A stretch of DNA of 64,000 nucleotides from Qipengyuania sp. SS22 (GCF_025736935.1 NZ_CP107048.1:744001-808000), one strand, 5' to 3'. Shown: positions 26,071 to 35,875, counted from the stretch's first letter. The notes: a model not told the origin generated them from the letters alone. A program made the numbers and translations.

Positions 26071-26154
26071 ACGCCCGCATGGCGGGTCGGTGGCGTGGCG
26101 GGCCAATTAGGCGTGGGGGTGCGGGTCGTCAACCCTCCAATGCACGCATTTCGG

Positions 26155-27933
26155 TCAATCGGCCCAGGCGGCGTCCTCGAGGTGCAGTTCGGCCTGCGGA
26201 CGGCTACCCCAATCGTCGATCTTCACCCGGCCTGCCAGCCACAGCCGGCGCCCGCGCGAACCGTGCAGCAACGCCTGGCCCATGTCGCTGTCGGCAGCGC
26301 GGAAAGCGATGCCCTTGAAGCTCTTGCCGTCGTCACCTGCGGCGATCAGACGCACGTGATCGGTGCCCACGATATCGCATTTGACGAGACGCACCGGTCC
26401 CACCGCCACGCGCGGTCCGGGCCAGCCCACGCCGTAGGGGCCGGCCTCGTCGAGCGAATTGACCAGTTCGGAGGTCAGCCCGCCCGGCGACACTGCAAGG
26501 TCGAGCGCCATCTCGCGACTGGCGGAGGCGCGTGCAACCTGACCTTCCAGCGTGCGATCAAGCCATTCGGCAAGCGCATCGACCTTGTCGGCGCTCACCG
26601 TCAGACCGGCAGCCATCGCATGGCCCCCACCGGCCACCAGCAGCCCTTCGTCACGCGCGCGGATGATCGCCGCACCCAGGTCGACGCCGGAAATCGAGCG
26701 GCCCGAGCCCTTGCCGGTCTCGCCATCGAGCGCGATGACCAGCGCGGGCTTGCCGGTCTTTTCCTTGATCCGCCCGGCAACGATCCCGATCACACCCGGG
26801 TGCCAGCCTTCGCCCGCAACCAGATGGACCGCGCGGTTATGCTGGGCAGCCAGCTGCTGTTCGGCCGCTTCCTGGACCTCGGCCTCGATCAGACGGCGTT
26901 CTTCGTTGAGCGCGGAAAGCTGCGCGGCGATGGTCCGCGCCTCTTCGGGGTCTCGGGTGGTCAGCAGGCGGACGCCAAGCGTCGATTCACCGACGCGTCC
27001 GCCGGCATTGATCCGCGGCCCCAGCGCGAAGCCCAGGTCCGAACAAGCGGGCGAGCGTTTCAATCGACTCGCATCGATCAGCGCCGCCATGCCGATATTG
27101 TCGCGCCGCGCCATGACCTTGAGCCCTTGCGCAACGAAAGCGCGGTTGAGCCCGTGCAGCGCCGCGACATCGGCAACCGTTCCCAGCGCGACCACATCGA
27201 GCAGCGCGAGCAGGTCGGGTTCCTTGCGATCGGCGAAGAAACCGCGCTGGCGCAGCGTACGGACCAGCGCGATCGCCAGCAGGAACGCGACGCCGACTGC
27301 GGCGAGATGGCCATGCGAAGCGGCCTCGTCCTCCTCGTCGAGCCGGTTGGGATTGACCAGCGCGACCGTCTGCGGAAGATCGGGGCTGCATTTGTGGTGG
27401 TCGACCACGATCACGTCGATCCCCGCTGCATGCGCCATACCCAGCGCTTCATGCGCCATCGCGCCGCAATCGACCGTGACGATTAGGCTGGAGCCCGCCT
27501 GGCCCAGCTTGACCAGCGCTTCGCCCGAGGGGCCATAGCCTTCGAGCAGGCGGTCGGGGATGTAATAGCCCGCCTCGACGCCCAATTCGCGCAAGAGGCG
27601 GATCAGCAGCGCGGAACTGGTCGCGCCATCGACGTCGTAATCGCCATAGATGGTGATCGTCTCACCCGCGATGACCGCTTGCGCAATCCGGTCGGCAGCA
27701 ACGTCCATATCGCGAAACAGCGACGGATCGGGCAGGAAATTGCGCAGGGTGGGTTGGCGGTGCCGTTCGATATCTGCGGCTTCCACGCCGCGCGACAGCA
27801 GCAGCTGGCGGACGATATCGTCGCCCAGTGTCGGCTTGGCGCCAAGCTCCATATTGCCGCCGCGCCAGCGCCATGCGCGGCCGGTGAGCGACGACGATAC
27901 GCCGAAAACGTGTGAAAGGGCCTGTGATGCCAT
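26155..27933 (-). CDS. recJ: Single-stranded-DNA exonuclease RecJ
   Basis: A 592-aa 5'-3' exonuclease of recombination and mismatch repair. The DHH phosphoesterase core has YGDYDVDGATSS (residues 96-107) and VDHHK (DHH at 178-180). Further metal-site motifs are the DVVALGTVADVAAL block, GPRINAGGRVGE and the DHHA1 motif AGGGHAMAAGL. The OB domain closes the C terminus. The start at 27933 (MASQALSHVF) fits homologues; the frame stays open upstream across the divergent flavodoxin-like gene without family similarity. Confidence 0.95.
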   Translation of the reverse strand: MASQALSHVFGVSSSLTGRAWRWRGGNMELGAKPTLGDDIVRQLLLSRGVEAADIERHRQPTLRNFLPDPSLFRDMDVAADRIAQAVIAGETITIYGDYDVDGATSSALLIRLLRELGVEAGYYIPDRLLEGYGPSGEALVKLGQAGSSLIVTVDCGAMAHEALGMAHAAGIDVIVVDHHKCSPDLPQTVALVNPNRLDEEDEAASHGHLAAVGVAFLLAIALVRTLRQRGFFADRKEPDLLALLDVVALGTVADVAALHGLNRAFVAQGLKVMARRDNIGMAALIDASRLKRSPACSDLGFALGPRINAGGRVGESTLGVRLLTTRDPEEARTIAAQLSALNEERRLIEAEVQEAAEQQLAAQHNRAVHLVAGEGWHPGVIGIVAGRIKEKTGKPALVIALDGETGKGSGRSISGVDLGAAIIRARDEGLLVAGGGHAMAAGLTVSADKVDALAEWLDRTLEGQVARASASREMALDLAVSPGGLTSELVNSLDEAGPYGVGWPGPRVAVGPVRLVKCDIVGTDHVRLIAAGDDGKSFKGIAFRAADSDMGQALLHGSRGRRLWLAGRVKIDDWGSRPQAELHLEDAAWAD

Positions 27934-28012
27934 AGCCCGGCAATAGCCCCTGCTTGTGGGCAGCGGAAGTTCCGGTGATTGACAATCGACAGGCGCGGGT
28001 GATGCTCCGGTT

Positions 28013-28510
28013 ATGACCACCGGCCCCCTCCTCATCATCTGGCACAGCCGCACCGGCACCAGCGAGCAATTGGCCGCAGCTGCATTCAAAGGGGCGGGCG
28101 AGGAGGCGGGCGAGGGCAGCCGGCTGCTGCGGGCCTGCGACACCACGCCGGACGATCTGCTCGCCGCGGGGGGCTATCTGTTCTGTTGCCCGGAGAATCT
28201 CGCCAGCATGAGCGGCGAGATGAAGGAGATGTTCGACCGCTGCTATTATCCCGTCCTTGGGCGCATCGAGGGGCGCCCTTATGCCACGGTGATCGCGGCG
28301 GGGTCGGATGGAGAGGGCGCGCAGCGGCAGCTCGACCGGATCGCAAAAGGCTGGCGGCTGAAGCGCGTTACCGATCCGTGGATCGTCATGACCGACGCGC
28401 AGGAGCCCGAGGAGATCCTCGCTCCGAAAACCGTGAGCGACAGCGAGCGTGCGCGCGCGGCCGAACTCGGCGCGGCCCTGGCGGAGGGTATCGCGCAGGG
28501 CATCTTCTAG
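28013..28510 (+). CDS. Flavodoxin-like NAD(P)H-dependent reductase
   Basis: A 165-aa flavodoxin-fold protein. The phosphate-binding loop of FMN is HSRTGTSEQLA (residues about 11-21), and the loop FCCPENLASMSGEMKEMFDRCYY matches NADPH-dependent FMN reductase or flavodoxin-like oxidoreductases. The physiological electron acceptor is unknown. It is divergent from recJ with 79 bases between starts. Confidence 0.75.
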   Translation: MTTGPLLIIWHSRTGTSEQLAAAAFKGAGEEAGEGSRLLRACDTTPDDLLAAGGYLFCCPENLASMSGEMKEMFDRCYYPVLGRIEGRPYATVIAAGSDGEGAQRQLDRIAKGWRLKRVTDPWIVMTDAQEPEEILAPKTVSDSERARAAELGAALAEGIAQGIF

Positions 28511-28606
28511 AACTCGCACCACATCCGAGCAGTCGGGCTGCGAAGACTCGACGGAGTATCCGATAGCCGCCAAGACCACCCTGCGGGCAGAAGGGCGGCG
28601 ATTTCA

Positions 28607-29413
28607 GTGACAGTGGATGCGCAAAGCGGCGAACAGGGCGGGGGCACCCGGCCCGGCCTGCTGCTGATGTTCGACCGTGGCCAGCGGCCCGACCGCGCGG
28701 CTGTGGCCGCAGCGCTGGCGACGATTCCGCGCGCCGTGGTCAGCCATGATCCCGCACAGACCGATACGGCCCATCATGTCGCCGATCCGCAGCAGCGGGC
28801 CACGGCGGGGGAGCACTGGCTCGAGCTTCTCGCGGACGGGCTGACATTCGACCTGTTGGGACTCTCCCCCGGTCCAGCATTGGCTGCACCCGAGGTCGCC
28901 TACCGGTACAATTGCGAGATCGACTGCCTGCTCGACAGCGAGGCGATTGCGCTCTTTCCCGGTCCGCATATCGCGCAAGGCGCGCATACCTTGCCGATCA
29001 TCCGCACGCTGCTCGGCCTTGGAGCAGCGCTGACCGACGCGCTCGAGGGCGTACAAACGGTTTGCTGGCCGGTGGCGCGCACCGCCATTGCACCGCGGTT
29101 CTTCGCGCGAACGGTCGATGCTTGGCGCGCCGGGGGACCGTTTCCCGCGCTCGGAATGCTCGGGTTCGACTTCGACGAACTGGGTGGGTTGCACAGCGAA
29201 GGCCTGCGGTTCTTCATCGGCTGTGAACTCGCGATCGATCCTGCGGTATGTCGTGATCGGCTCGCCGCCACGCGTCTGGCAGTCCGCATCGTCCAGGAAT
29301 TGGTTGGCTACCAGCTACCCGACGGGCCTCAGGAGTTTCCAGCCGAGGGCGGGGAAATATTCACGCTTGAACCCGATCTGCCGGTGGGGCTCGTCAGGGT
29401 CCGGCCAGCCTAG
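28607..29413 (+). CDS. Uncharacterised protein, DUF4261-like
   Basis: A 268-aa cytoplasmic protein with no signal or membrane segment. I do not recognise it with certainty. The layout (LLLMFDRGQRP at the start, a central VQTVCWPVARTAIAPRFFARTV, then LHSEGLRFFIGCELAIDP) reminds me of DUF4261, but this is a weak match. The start is GTG with AAGGGCGG nine bases upstream. The next gene, an AHH-type nuclease, begins eight bases after its stop, so they are probably one operon. A protective or accessory role for the nuclease is possible but is inference. Confidence 0.55.
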   Translation: MTVDAQSGEQGGGTRPGLLLMFDRGQRPDRAAVAAALATIPRAVVSHDPAQTDTAHHVADPQQRATAGEHWLELLADGLTFDLLGLSPGPALAAPEVAYRYNCEIDCLLDSEAIALFPGPHIAQGAHTLPIIRTLLGLGAALTDALEGVQTVCWPVARTAIAPRFFARTVDAWRAGGPFPALGMLGFDFDELGGLHSEGLRFFIGCELAIDPAVCRDRLAATRLAVRIVQELVGYQLPDGPQEFPAEGGEIFTLEPDLPVGLVRVRPA

Positions 29414-29420
29414 GCGCGAT

Positions 29421-29954
29421 GTGGGCGAGGGCGCGCGATACACTTCCTCGCATACGCGCCATCGCCTGCCGTTCTGCGCGGTCAACCGGCGGGGGTCGCC
29501 GCAGCACGATCCGGCGCTCCAACGGCATCACCTGCTGCCCTGCCAGTTGCTCGGGAAAGAGTGCTTCGCTCCGCTGATCGAGACGCTGGGCAAGGACCGG
29601 ATCGGGTTCGACGGCTTCCGCCGCAACGGCCTGCTACTGCCTGCGCGCGAGGAGGCGGTGCGGCGACTTGCGCTGCCGCTGCATCGCGGGCCGCATCGCG
29701 ATTACAACGCGATGGTCATTGAGCGTGTCGGGCGGATCGAGCGGCGCTGGTCGCGTCAGGCACTGGCCGATCCGCGGGGCGCAGCGGATACCGCACTGAT
29801 GCGATTCTCGTTGCTCCAGCGCGCACTGCGTCGGCGCCTGCTCGATGAACGCCAGCCGCTGCGGCTCAACCGCAGGGACCCGATAGGCAAGGGATTGGAT
29901 TTCGCCGACCTCGACGCGATGGCCGAGACCCTGTGGGGCGCGACCGCGCCCTAG
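29421..29954 (+). CDS. AHH-type HNH/endonuclease VII-like nuclease
   Basis: A 177-aa protein. The N-terminal half carries the AHH nuclease signature of the HNH/Endo VII superfamily: LQRHHLLP (His 36-37), a Leu/Gly-rich helix, RRNGLLLP (Asn 69) and HRGPHRDYN (His 88, 92). These would bind the metal and cleave nucleic acid. The C-terminal 70 residues are Arg-rich. No secretion signal or toxin-delivery domain is present. The GTG at 29421 is the best start: it follows the previous stop by eight bases and no ATG exists before the motif. Its end overlaps the convergent nitronate monooxygenase by four bases. Confidence 0.7.
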   Translation: MGEGARYTSSHTRHRLPFCAVNRRGSPQHDPALQRHHLLPCQLLGKECFAPLIETLGKDRIGFDGFRRNGLLLPAREEAVRRLALPLHRGPHRDYNAMVIERVGRIERRWSRQALADPRGAADTALMRFSLLQRALRRRLLDERQPLRLNRRDPIGKGLDFADLDAMAETLWGATAP

Positions 29955-30919
29955 GCAGTCGCGCGCGCCAGAGCTTCTTTCGCTGCGGTATATTCGCGTT
30001 CGAGCCGCGCCACGGTGTCCTCGACCGGTGCGCTGGCGGTGACCGTACCGATGCCCTGGCCCGAGCCCCACACATCCTTCCACGCCTTGGCCTTGGTGTT
30101 GCCGCCGCTGCCGAAGTTCATCTTGGTCGGGTCGCTCACCGGTAGATCGTCGGGGTCGAGCCCGGCGCTCTCGATGCTCGAGCGCAGGTAATTGCCATGC
30201 ACCCCGGTGAACAGGTTGGTGTAGACGATGCCATCGGCGCCGCCTTCGACAATGGCTTCCTTATAGCCTTCGTCGGCATTGGCCTCGGTGGTCGCGATCC
30301 ATGGCGAGCCGATATAGGCGAAGTCGGCCCCCAGAGCCTGTGCGGCGAGGATCGAGCGGCCATGCGCGATCGAACCCGAAAGCGCGACGAGCCCGTCGAA
30401 CCATTCGCGGATCTCCTGCATCAGCGCGAAGGGGCTGAGCACGCCGGCATGTCCGCCGGCACCCGCCGCCACGGGGATCAGGCCCGTCGCGCCCTTTTCG
30501 ATCGCCTTGTGCGCGAAGCGGTTGTTGATCACGTCATGCATGGTGATTCCGCCCCAGCCGCTGACCGCGTTGAACACTTCCTCGCGCGCACCGAGCGAGG
30601 TGATGACCATCGGCACCTGCCATTTGGCGCAGGTCTGCATGTCGGCATCCAGCCGGTCGTTGGATTTGTGGACGATCTGGTTGACCGCATAGGGCGCAGC
30701 CGGGCGATCGGGATTGTCGCGATTATGCGCCGCCAGCTCCTCGGTGATCTGGTGCAGCCATTCGTCGACCTGGCTTTGCGGGCGCGCATTCAGCGCGGGG
30801 AAGCTGCCGACAATGCCCGCCTTGCATTGCGCGATGACCAGTTCCGGCCCGGAGACGATGAACAGCGGCGATCCGATAACGGGGATGCGCAGTTTGTCGA
30901 AGGGGGCAGGCAGGGTCAT
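29951..30919 (-). CDS. Nitronate monooxygenase
   Basis: A 322-aa FMN-dependent TIM-barrel enzyme of the 2-nitropropane dioxygenase/nitronate monooxygenase family, which oxidises toxic nitronates. Markers are VIGSPLFIVSGPELV at the start, the catalytic/FMN phosphate region VAAGAGGHAGVLSPFAL and SGSIAHGRSILAAQALGADFAYIGSPWIAT. Length is typical. Confidence 0.88.
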   Translation of the reverse strand: MTLPAPFDKLRIPVIGSPLFIVSGPELVIAQCKAGIVGSFPALNARPQSQVDEWLHQITEELAAHNRDNPDRPAAPYAVNQIVHKSNDRLDADMQTCAKWQVPMVITSLGAREEVFNAVSGWGGITMHDVINNRFAHKAIEKGATGLIPVAAGAGGHAGVLSPFALMQEIREWFDGLVALSGSIAHGRSILAAQALGADFAYIGSPWIATTEANADEGYKEAIVEGGADGIVYTNLFTGVHGNYLRSSIESAGLDPDDLPVSDPTKMNFGSGGNTKAKAWKDVWGSGQGIGTVTASAPVEDTVARLEREYTAAKEALARATA

Positions 30920-31002
30920 GGCAGGCGGGCTCCTCGCTGGTGTCGTGAGACGTGGGCGTATGGCGCGTTCCCGCGCTTGTCGAGGGTGACGTTACGTCAA
31001 CG

Positions 31003-32052
31003 TCAAGTGGTCGGAAGGACGTGCTCGATATCGTAGATGCGCGCTGCAGTGCCGGCGAACAGCGCGTGCTTCTCTGCCGCGCTATGCCCCGTGGCCAACC
31101 GCTTGAACGTGTTCCACAGCACCGGATAGCTCGCGCCCCAGCGGTCGACAGGATAGTTCGATTCGAACATCGCCCGGTCCGCGCCGAAGGCTTCGATGCA
31201 GGTCTCGATATAGGGCCGCCACAGTCCCGCGAGATGCTCCGAACCGTGCCCCTTGTCCGGGCCGGTATCGGGGAGGCCGCAGAACGCCATCGCCAGTCCC
31301 CCCAGCTTGACTGCTACATTGGGGCATTCGGCAATCGCCTGGATCGACCGGCGCCAGCCGTCGAACCGCTCGTGCAAGGTGCCGTGATAGCAGGCGATAT
31401 TGAGCGGCGTGCCGCAATGGTCGAGCACGATCTGTTGGTCGGGAAAGGCCTTGGCGAGCGCGAGGACATCGCCGAGCTGCGGTTCCAGCAGCCAGGCATC
31501 GAAGGTCAGCCCGTATTCGGAATAGGCCGCCATCCCGGCGCGAAAGGCATCCGAGGCGTAGAGCCCCTCGGGGGCATGGAACGGCGGACCGAGCACAGCG
31601 GGATCGGCGTCCCACGCGGCGCTGTGACGGATCCCTTTGAAGCGGCCGTTGCCCGCTGGAACCAGAGCCTCGACCACTGGTTTGACCGCATCGCCCAATG
31701 TAAGATCGGCATGACCGACAATCGCCGCGCAGGGGCGGTAATCGCCATAAAGACCGCTTGCCCCCTGCGCCGCCACGCCATTGACGAACTCGACCTCGCC
31801 AACGGGTTTCATCGCCTCGTCGCGCCCGGCATCGTAGAAGGCGCCGCATTCCATGAACACGGTGCCCACGACATTGTGGCCCGAATGCGTGTCTGCGTGC
31901 AACGCGTCGAAGGTGTAATAGGCCGCCCCCGCGATCGCCTCGATGAAATCGTGCCGCGGTTCGGGAAAGGCGGGCACCAGCGCGCGCAGGTCCCACAGAT
32001 GGTGGTGCGGATCGATGATCGGCAGCTCGGGTTCGAGGATCTCTTCGGTCAT
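31003..32052 (-). CDS. Amidohydrolase-family (Amidohydro_2) hydrolase
   Basis: A 349-aa TIM-barrel metal hydrolase of the Amidohydro_2 group. Metal-binding motifs are IIDPHHHLWDL near residue 14, VLDHCGTP in the middle and FESNYPVDRWG near the C terminus. Relatives are decarboxylases or lactone hydrolases for aromatic or sugar acids; the substrate here is unknown. Its start is 211 bases from the divergent GGDEF gene. Confidence 0.8.
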   Translation of the reverse strand: MTEEILEPELPIIDPHHHLWDLRALVPAFPEPRHDFIEAIAGAAYYTFDALHADTHSGHNVVGTVFMECGAFYDAGRDEAMKPVGEVEFVNGVAAQGASGLYGDYRPCAAIVGHADLTLGDAVKPVVEALVPAGNGRFKGIRHSAAWDADPAVLGPPFHAPEGLYASDAFRAGMAAYSEYGLTFDAWLLEPQLGDVLALAKAFPDQQIVLDHCGTPLNIACYHGTLHERFDGWRRSIQAIAECPNVAVKLGGLAMAFCGLPDTGPDKGHGSEHLAGLWRPYIETCIEAFGADRAMFESNYPVDRWGASYPVLWNTFKRLATGHSAAEKHALFAGTAARIYDIEHVLPTT

Positions 32053-32263
32053 CGGCGGCTCTCTCCCCTTCGCTGCCGTTTAGGTATCGTTCGGCACCCG
32101 TTCCGAGGCCTGCGACGATGGAACACACGGACCGCGGTCATGACAAGCAAAATTGCCGTGCGCCGCACCAGTTGCAGCGCGCGGATGGCCGCGGCAGGAT
32201 GGTACGGGCGTTTCCGGACGCAATCCTTTCCAACCGTTAACCTTACCGGGCTATCGCTGCCGT

Positions 32264-34099
32264 ATGGGACGAGCAGTATCTCCGACGCACCCGGTGTGGC
32301 AGATCGCTCTTTACGGCGCGATTTTCTTCGTCGTGACCTCTTCCACGATCTTCTGGACGCGGTTTGCCGGCGGGCTGGCGCTGGTCTGGCCCGGCACTGC
32401 GATTGCAGCAGTGCTGTTCCTCTCTCTTCCAAATTCACGCCACCTCTTGGCGGCAACGGTGCTGGTCGTGCTGAGCACGCTGGCGACAAGCCTGTTCGGC
32501 TTCGGGCAGAAATGGGCTTTCCCGCTCGGGCTGATCAATATTTTCGAGGCCTGGTTCATCGCACGGCTGCTGCTGCACTTCCGGCCACAGCGCGATTATC
32601 TGGACCGGGAAAGCGGTATCGTCTGGCTGGGCCTGCTTGCGGGACTGGTCGGGCCACTCCCGTCATCGGTGGTGGGCGGAATCGTCGTATCGCAGATTGT
32701 CGGCGGCGAATGGCAGGACCATGCGTTCTCGTGGGCGGTTTCGCACGGCCTTGGGACCCTGCTGGTCATGCCGCTAGTGTTGTTGTTGGGGTCCGCGAGC
32801 CGCTCCGGACCGCGGGTGTTGGTGGAGAGGCGGGCGCGGACGGCGTCATTCGTCGGAATGGTGGTGCTGACGATCGCCATTTCGCTGGTCGCCTTCCTCC
32901 AATCGACATTGCCTTTGCTATTCCTGCCGATCGTCCCGCTGGTGCTCGCCAGCTTCCGGTTCGGGCGGCTCGGAGCATCCGTCGCGGTGCTGATCATCTC
33001 GATGACCGCCGCCGGATCGCTCGGGATGGACGCGGGCATCCTTGCCGAATTGGCCATGCCATTGTGGCAGAAGGCACTGTTCCTGCAATTCTACCTCGCA
33101 GGGTTGCTGCTGATCTCTTTCCCGCTTGCGGTGGCACTCAACCAGCGTGAACGGGTCATGCAGGAACTGGTCGATCGCGAAGCGATGCTGCGGCTCATCG
33201 CGGACCATTCGGACGATGCGCTGCTGCAACTCGACCGGCATGGGACGATCCGCTTCGCATCGCCGTCGTCGCAGCGCCTGAGCGGTCTCAATGAGGTTAT
33301 GGATCTGCATCTGGCGGTGTTTTTCAGCGATACCGATCAAGAGATCGTGTCCGCTGCGCTTGCCGCTGCCGCTCGGCATCCGGGCCGGACGGAGATTTTC
33401 GAGCGGTCCGTCGTGCGCGGCGGCCAGACCTTCTGGCTTGAAGCGAAGCTGCGTGCGGTCGAATCTTCCACGCAACAACCCTCGGCATTCGTCGTCACCA
33501 TTCGCGACGTAACAGAGCGTAAGCTGGAGGAGCTTCAGGCCTCGCTGGAAGCCCGAACCGATGCGCTGACCGGATTGCCCAATCGCAGGGCCTTCCTCGA
33601 TGTCCTCGACGGCCATCTCGAGAGCGCCCACGAACATCCCTTCGCGCTCGCCCTGATCGATCTCGACCACTTCAAGCGCGTCAATGACACCTATGGCCAT
33701 ACAGTGGGCGATGCGGCGCTGAAGCAGGTCGCGGAGATCATGCGCGATGCTGCCACCGGAGACTGCTTCTTCGCCCGGGTGGGCGGGGAAGAGTTCGGGA
33801 TGATTGCGACCGGCCCGGCATTGGAGACCGTATCAGAGGTCTGCGAACGCCTGCGGCTCGCGATCCAGCGTCATGTCATGACCGATGGCGACGGCGGCAC
33901 CTTCTCGATCACCGCCAGCGTCGGCATCGCCCGGATCACGGAGCGATGCAGTTCGACCATAGCCCTCCAGGCAGCCGACGGGCCGCTTTATTCGGCCAAG
34001 GCCTCGGGACGCAATTGCCTCCGCCACGCGCAGGACATTGACCGTTTCGGATCCCGCAAAGAGCCGGTCAGGAAATTACCGCTGACCGTGGTCAGCTAG
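32264..34099 (+). CDS. MASE1-PAS-GGDEF diguanylate cyclase
   Basis: A 611-aa membrane signalling protein. Residues about 10-290 are a multi-helix MASE1-type sensor, 310-430 a PAS domain (LIADHSDDALLQLDRHGTIRF) and 445-590 a GGDEF domain. The active-site loop is GGEEF (507-511) and the metal/substrate helix LIDLDHFKRVNDTYGH is intact, so cyclic-di-GMP synthesis is expected. No RxxD inhibitory site is evident. The ATG at 32264 lacks a clear ribosome site; the frame is open to 32153. Its end overlaps leuA by four bases, convergently. Confidence 0.88.
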   Translation: MGRAVSPTHPVWQIALYGAIFFVVTSSTIFWTRFAGGLALVWPGTAIAAVLFLSLPNSRHLLAATVLVVLSTLATSLFGFGQKWAFPLGLINIFEAWFIARLLLHFRPQRDYLDRESGIVWLGLLAGLVGPLPSSVVGGIVVSQIVGGEWQDHAFSWAVSHGLGTLLVMPLVLLLGSASRSGPRVLVERRARTASFVGMVVLTIAISLVAFLQSTLPLLFLPIVPLVLASFRFGRLGASVAVLIISMTAAGSLGMDAGILAELAMPLWQKALFLQFYLAGLLLISFPLAVALNQRERVMQELVDREAMLRLIADHSDDALLQLDRHGTIRFASPSSQRLSGLNEVMDLHLAVFFSDTDQEIVSAALAAAARHPGRTEIFERSVVRGGQTFWLEAKLRAVESSTQQPSAFVVTIRDVTERKLEELQASLEARTDALTGLPNRRAFLDVLDGHLESAHEHPFALALIDLDHFKRVNDTYGHTVGDAALKQVAEIMRDAATGDCFFARVGGEEFGMIATGPALETVSEVCERLRLAIQRHVMTDGDGGTFSITASVGIARITERCSSTIALQAADGPLYSAKASGRNCLRHAQDIDRFGSRKEPVRKLPLTVVS

Positions 34100-35778
34100 G
34101 CGTCTTCGACCGCTGAATTCGCGGCACTCAGGACTGCCCTGACGCTGGCGGTCGCCACGTCTTCGTCGATCCCGCAACCCCAAACCGTCAGACCCGAGGC
34201 ATCGCGGCATTCGAGATAGGCGGCAGCGCGGCTGTCGCGTCCGGTGGTCAGCGCGTGCTCGGTATAGTCGACCACTTCCAGTTGCAGACCGAAGGCATCC
34301 TCGATCGTCGTCAGTACCGAGGAAATCAGGCCGTTGCCCCGGCCGGAGACCGTCTGTTCCTGCCCCGCAACCGCGATCGTCCCCGTGAACAGCCGCGTAC
34401 CGTCGGTCCCGCGGCGTTCCTCGTAATCGACCAACTGGAAGTGCTTGTCACTTGTCTGGACGTGATAGGCGGCCTTGAACGCGTCCCAGATGTCGGCAGC
34501 ATTGAGTTCGCGACCCACCCGATCGGCCATGCGCTGGACGTGGGGGCCGAAATCGGCCTGCATCTTCTTGGGCAGCTTGAGACCCTGGTCCTGTTCGAGC
34601 ACCCAGGCGAAGCCGCCCTTGCCGGACTGCGAATTGACCCGGATCACCGCTTCGTAGCTGCGTCCGAGATCGGCGGGATCGATCGGCAAGTAGGGCACGC
34701 GCCAATGCGGGTCGTTCTGCGTTTCAAGCGCGCCGAACCCCTTGCGGATCGCGTCTTGGTGGCTGCCCGAAAAGGCCGTGTAGACCAGTTCGCCGCCGTA
34801 GGGATGGCGCTGGTGGACGGGCAGTTCGTTGCAATATTCGACTGTCTCGATCACGCGGTCGATATCGGAGAAGTCGAGCCCCGGATCGACGCCCTGTGTG
34901 TACATGTTGAGCGCCATCGTCACGAGGCAGCAATTGCCCGTGCGCTCGCCATTGCCGAACAGGCAGCCTTCGACGCGGTCGGCGCCTGCCATCAGCGCCA
35001 GTTCGGCCGCCGCCACGCCCGTACCGCGATCGTTATGCGTGTGCAGGCTGATCACCGCGCTGTCGCGATTGGGCAGGTTGCGGATGAAATACTCGACCTG
35101 GTCGGCGTAGATGTTGGGCGTCGCTGCCTCGACCGTAGCGGGCAGGTTGAGGATGATCGGATGGTCTGGCGTCGGAGCGAGCACATCCATCACCGCGGTG
35201 CAGACCTCGAGACTGAAATCGAGTTCGGCGGTGGAGAAGGTTTCCGGGCTGTACTGGAAATGCCAGTCGGTATCGGGCTGCTTGCCCGCTTCGTCGCGCA
35301 TGATCTTGGCGCCAAGGACCGCGATGTCGCGGACCTGGTCCTTGGTCATGCCGAAGACCACTTCACGCCACGCCGGGCTGACTGCATTGTAGAGATGGAC
35401 GATTGCCTGCTTCGCGCCGGTCAGGCTGGCGAAGCTGGTGCGGATCAAATCCTCGCGGCTTTGTGTCAGGACCTGCACGAACACATCGTCGGGAATACGG
35501 TCCGATTGCACGAGGCCGGAGATAAAATCGAATTCGGTCGCGCCCGCGCTGGGGAAACCGACCTCGATCTCGCGCACCCCGATCTCGACCAGCAGGTCGA
35601 AGAAGCGGTTCTTCTTATGCGCATCCATCGGATCGACGATCGCCTGGTTGCCATCGCGCAGATCGGTGCTGAGCCAGCGCGGCGGCGCGGTGACGGTGCG
35701 CGTCGGCCACTGCCGGTCGGCGAGCGGGACCTGCGGAAAGGGCGAATATTTGCTGCTCGGGTCGCGGAGCATGGGCAT
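34096..35778 (-). CDS. leuA: 2-isopropylmalate synthase (long form)
   Basis: Condenses acetyl-CoA with 2-oxoisovalerate, the first committed step of leucine synthesis. The 560-aa product has the LeuA type 2 layout: catalytic barrel (residues 30-330, with LSTDLRDGNQA, the HTHNDRGTG metal site and FGNGERTGN), linker, and a C-terminal allosteric domain (about 430-555, YTEHALTTGRDSRAAAYLEC) that binds leucine. A Leu-rich leader peptide and long stem lie upstream, suggesting control by leucine supply. Confidence 0.96.
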   Translation of the reverse strand: MPMLRDPSSKYSPFPQVPLADRQWPTRTVTAPPRWLSTDLRDGNQAIVDPMDAHKKNRFFDLLVEIGVREIEVGFPSAGATEFDFISGLVQSDRIPDDVFVQVLTQSREDLIRTSFASLTGAKQAIVHLYNAVSPAWREVVFGMTKDQVRDIAVLGAKIMRDEAGKQPDTDWHFQYSPETFSTAELDFSLEVCTAVMDVLAPTPDHPIILNLPATVEAATPNIYADQVEYFIRNLPNRDSAVISLHTHNDRGTGVAAAELALMAGADRVEGCLFGNGERTGNCCLVTMALNMYTQGVDPGLDFSDIDRVIETVEYCNELPVHQRHPYGGELVYTAFSGSHQDAIRKGFGALETQNDPHWRVPYLPIDPADLGRSYEAVIRVNSQSGKGGFAWVLEQDQGLKLPKKMQADFGPHVQRMADRVGRELNAADIWDAFKAAYHVQTSDKHFQLVDYEERRGTDGTRLFTGTIAVAGQEQTVSGRGNGLISSVLTTIEDAFGLQLEVVDYTEHALTTGRDSRAAAYLECRDASGLTVWGCGIDEDVATASVRAVLSAANSAVEDA

Positions 35779-35822
35779 GGGATTTACTCGGCTGTAGCGT
35801 AACTGTCTGGGTGAAATTCGGT

Positions 35823-35875
35823 CCCTTGGGCGCTCAGCGTACCCGGGGAAGCACGCCAGCTATCACGCCCAAGGG
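35823..35875 (-). promoter_or_regulatory. Stem-loop in the leuA leader
   Basis: Perfect 10-bp inverted repeat CCCTTGGGCG/CGCCCAAGGG with a 33-base loop, between the leader peptide and leuA. The 5' arm on the mRNA covers the last three codons of the leader peptide, so ribosome position would control folding. No T-rich terminator tail is visible, so it might be an antiterminator or a translational switch. Confidence 0.5.
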
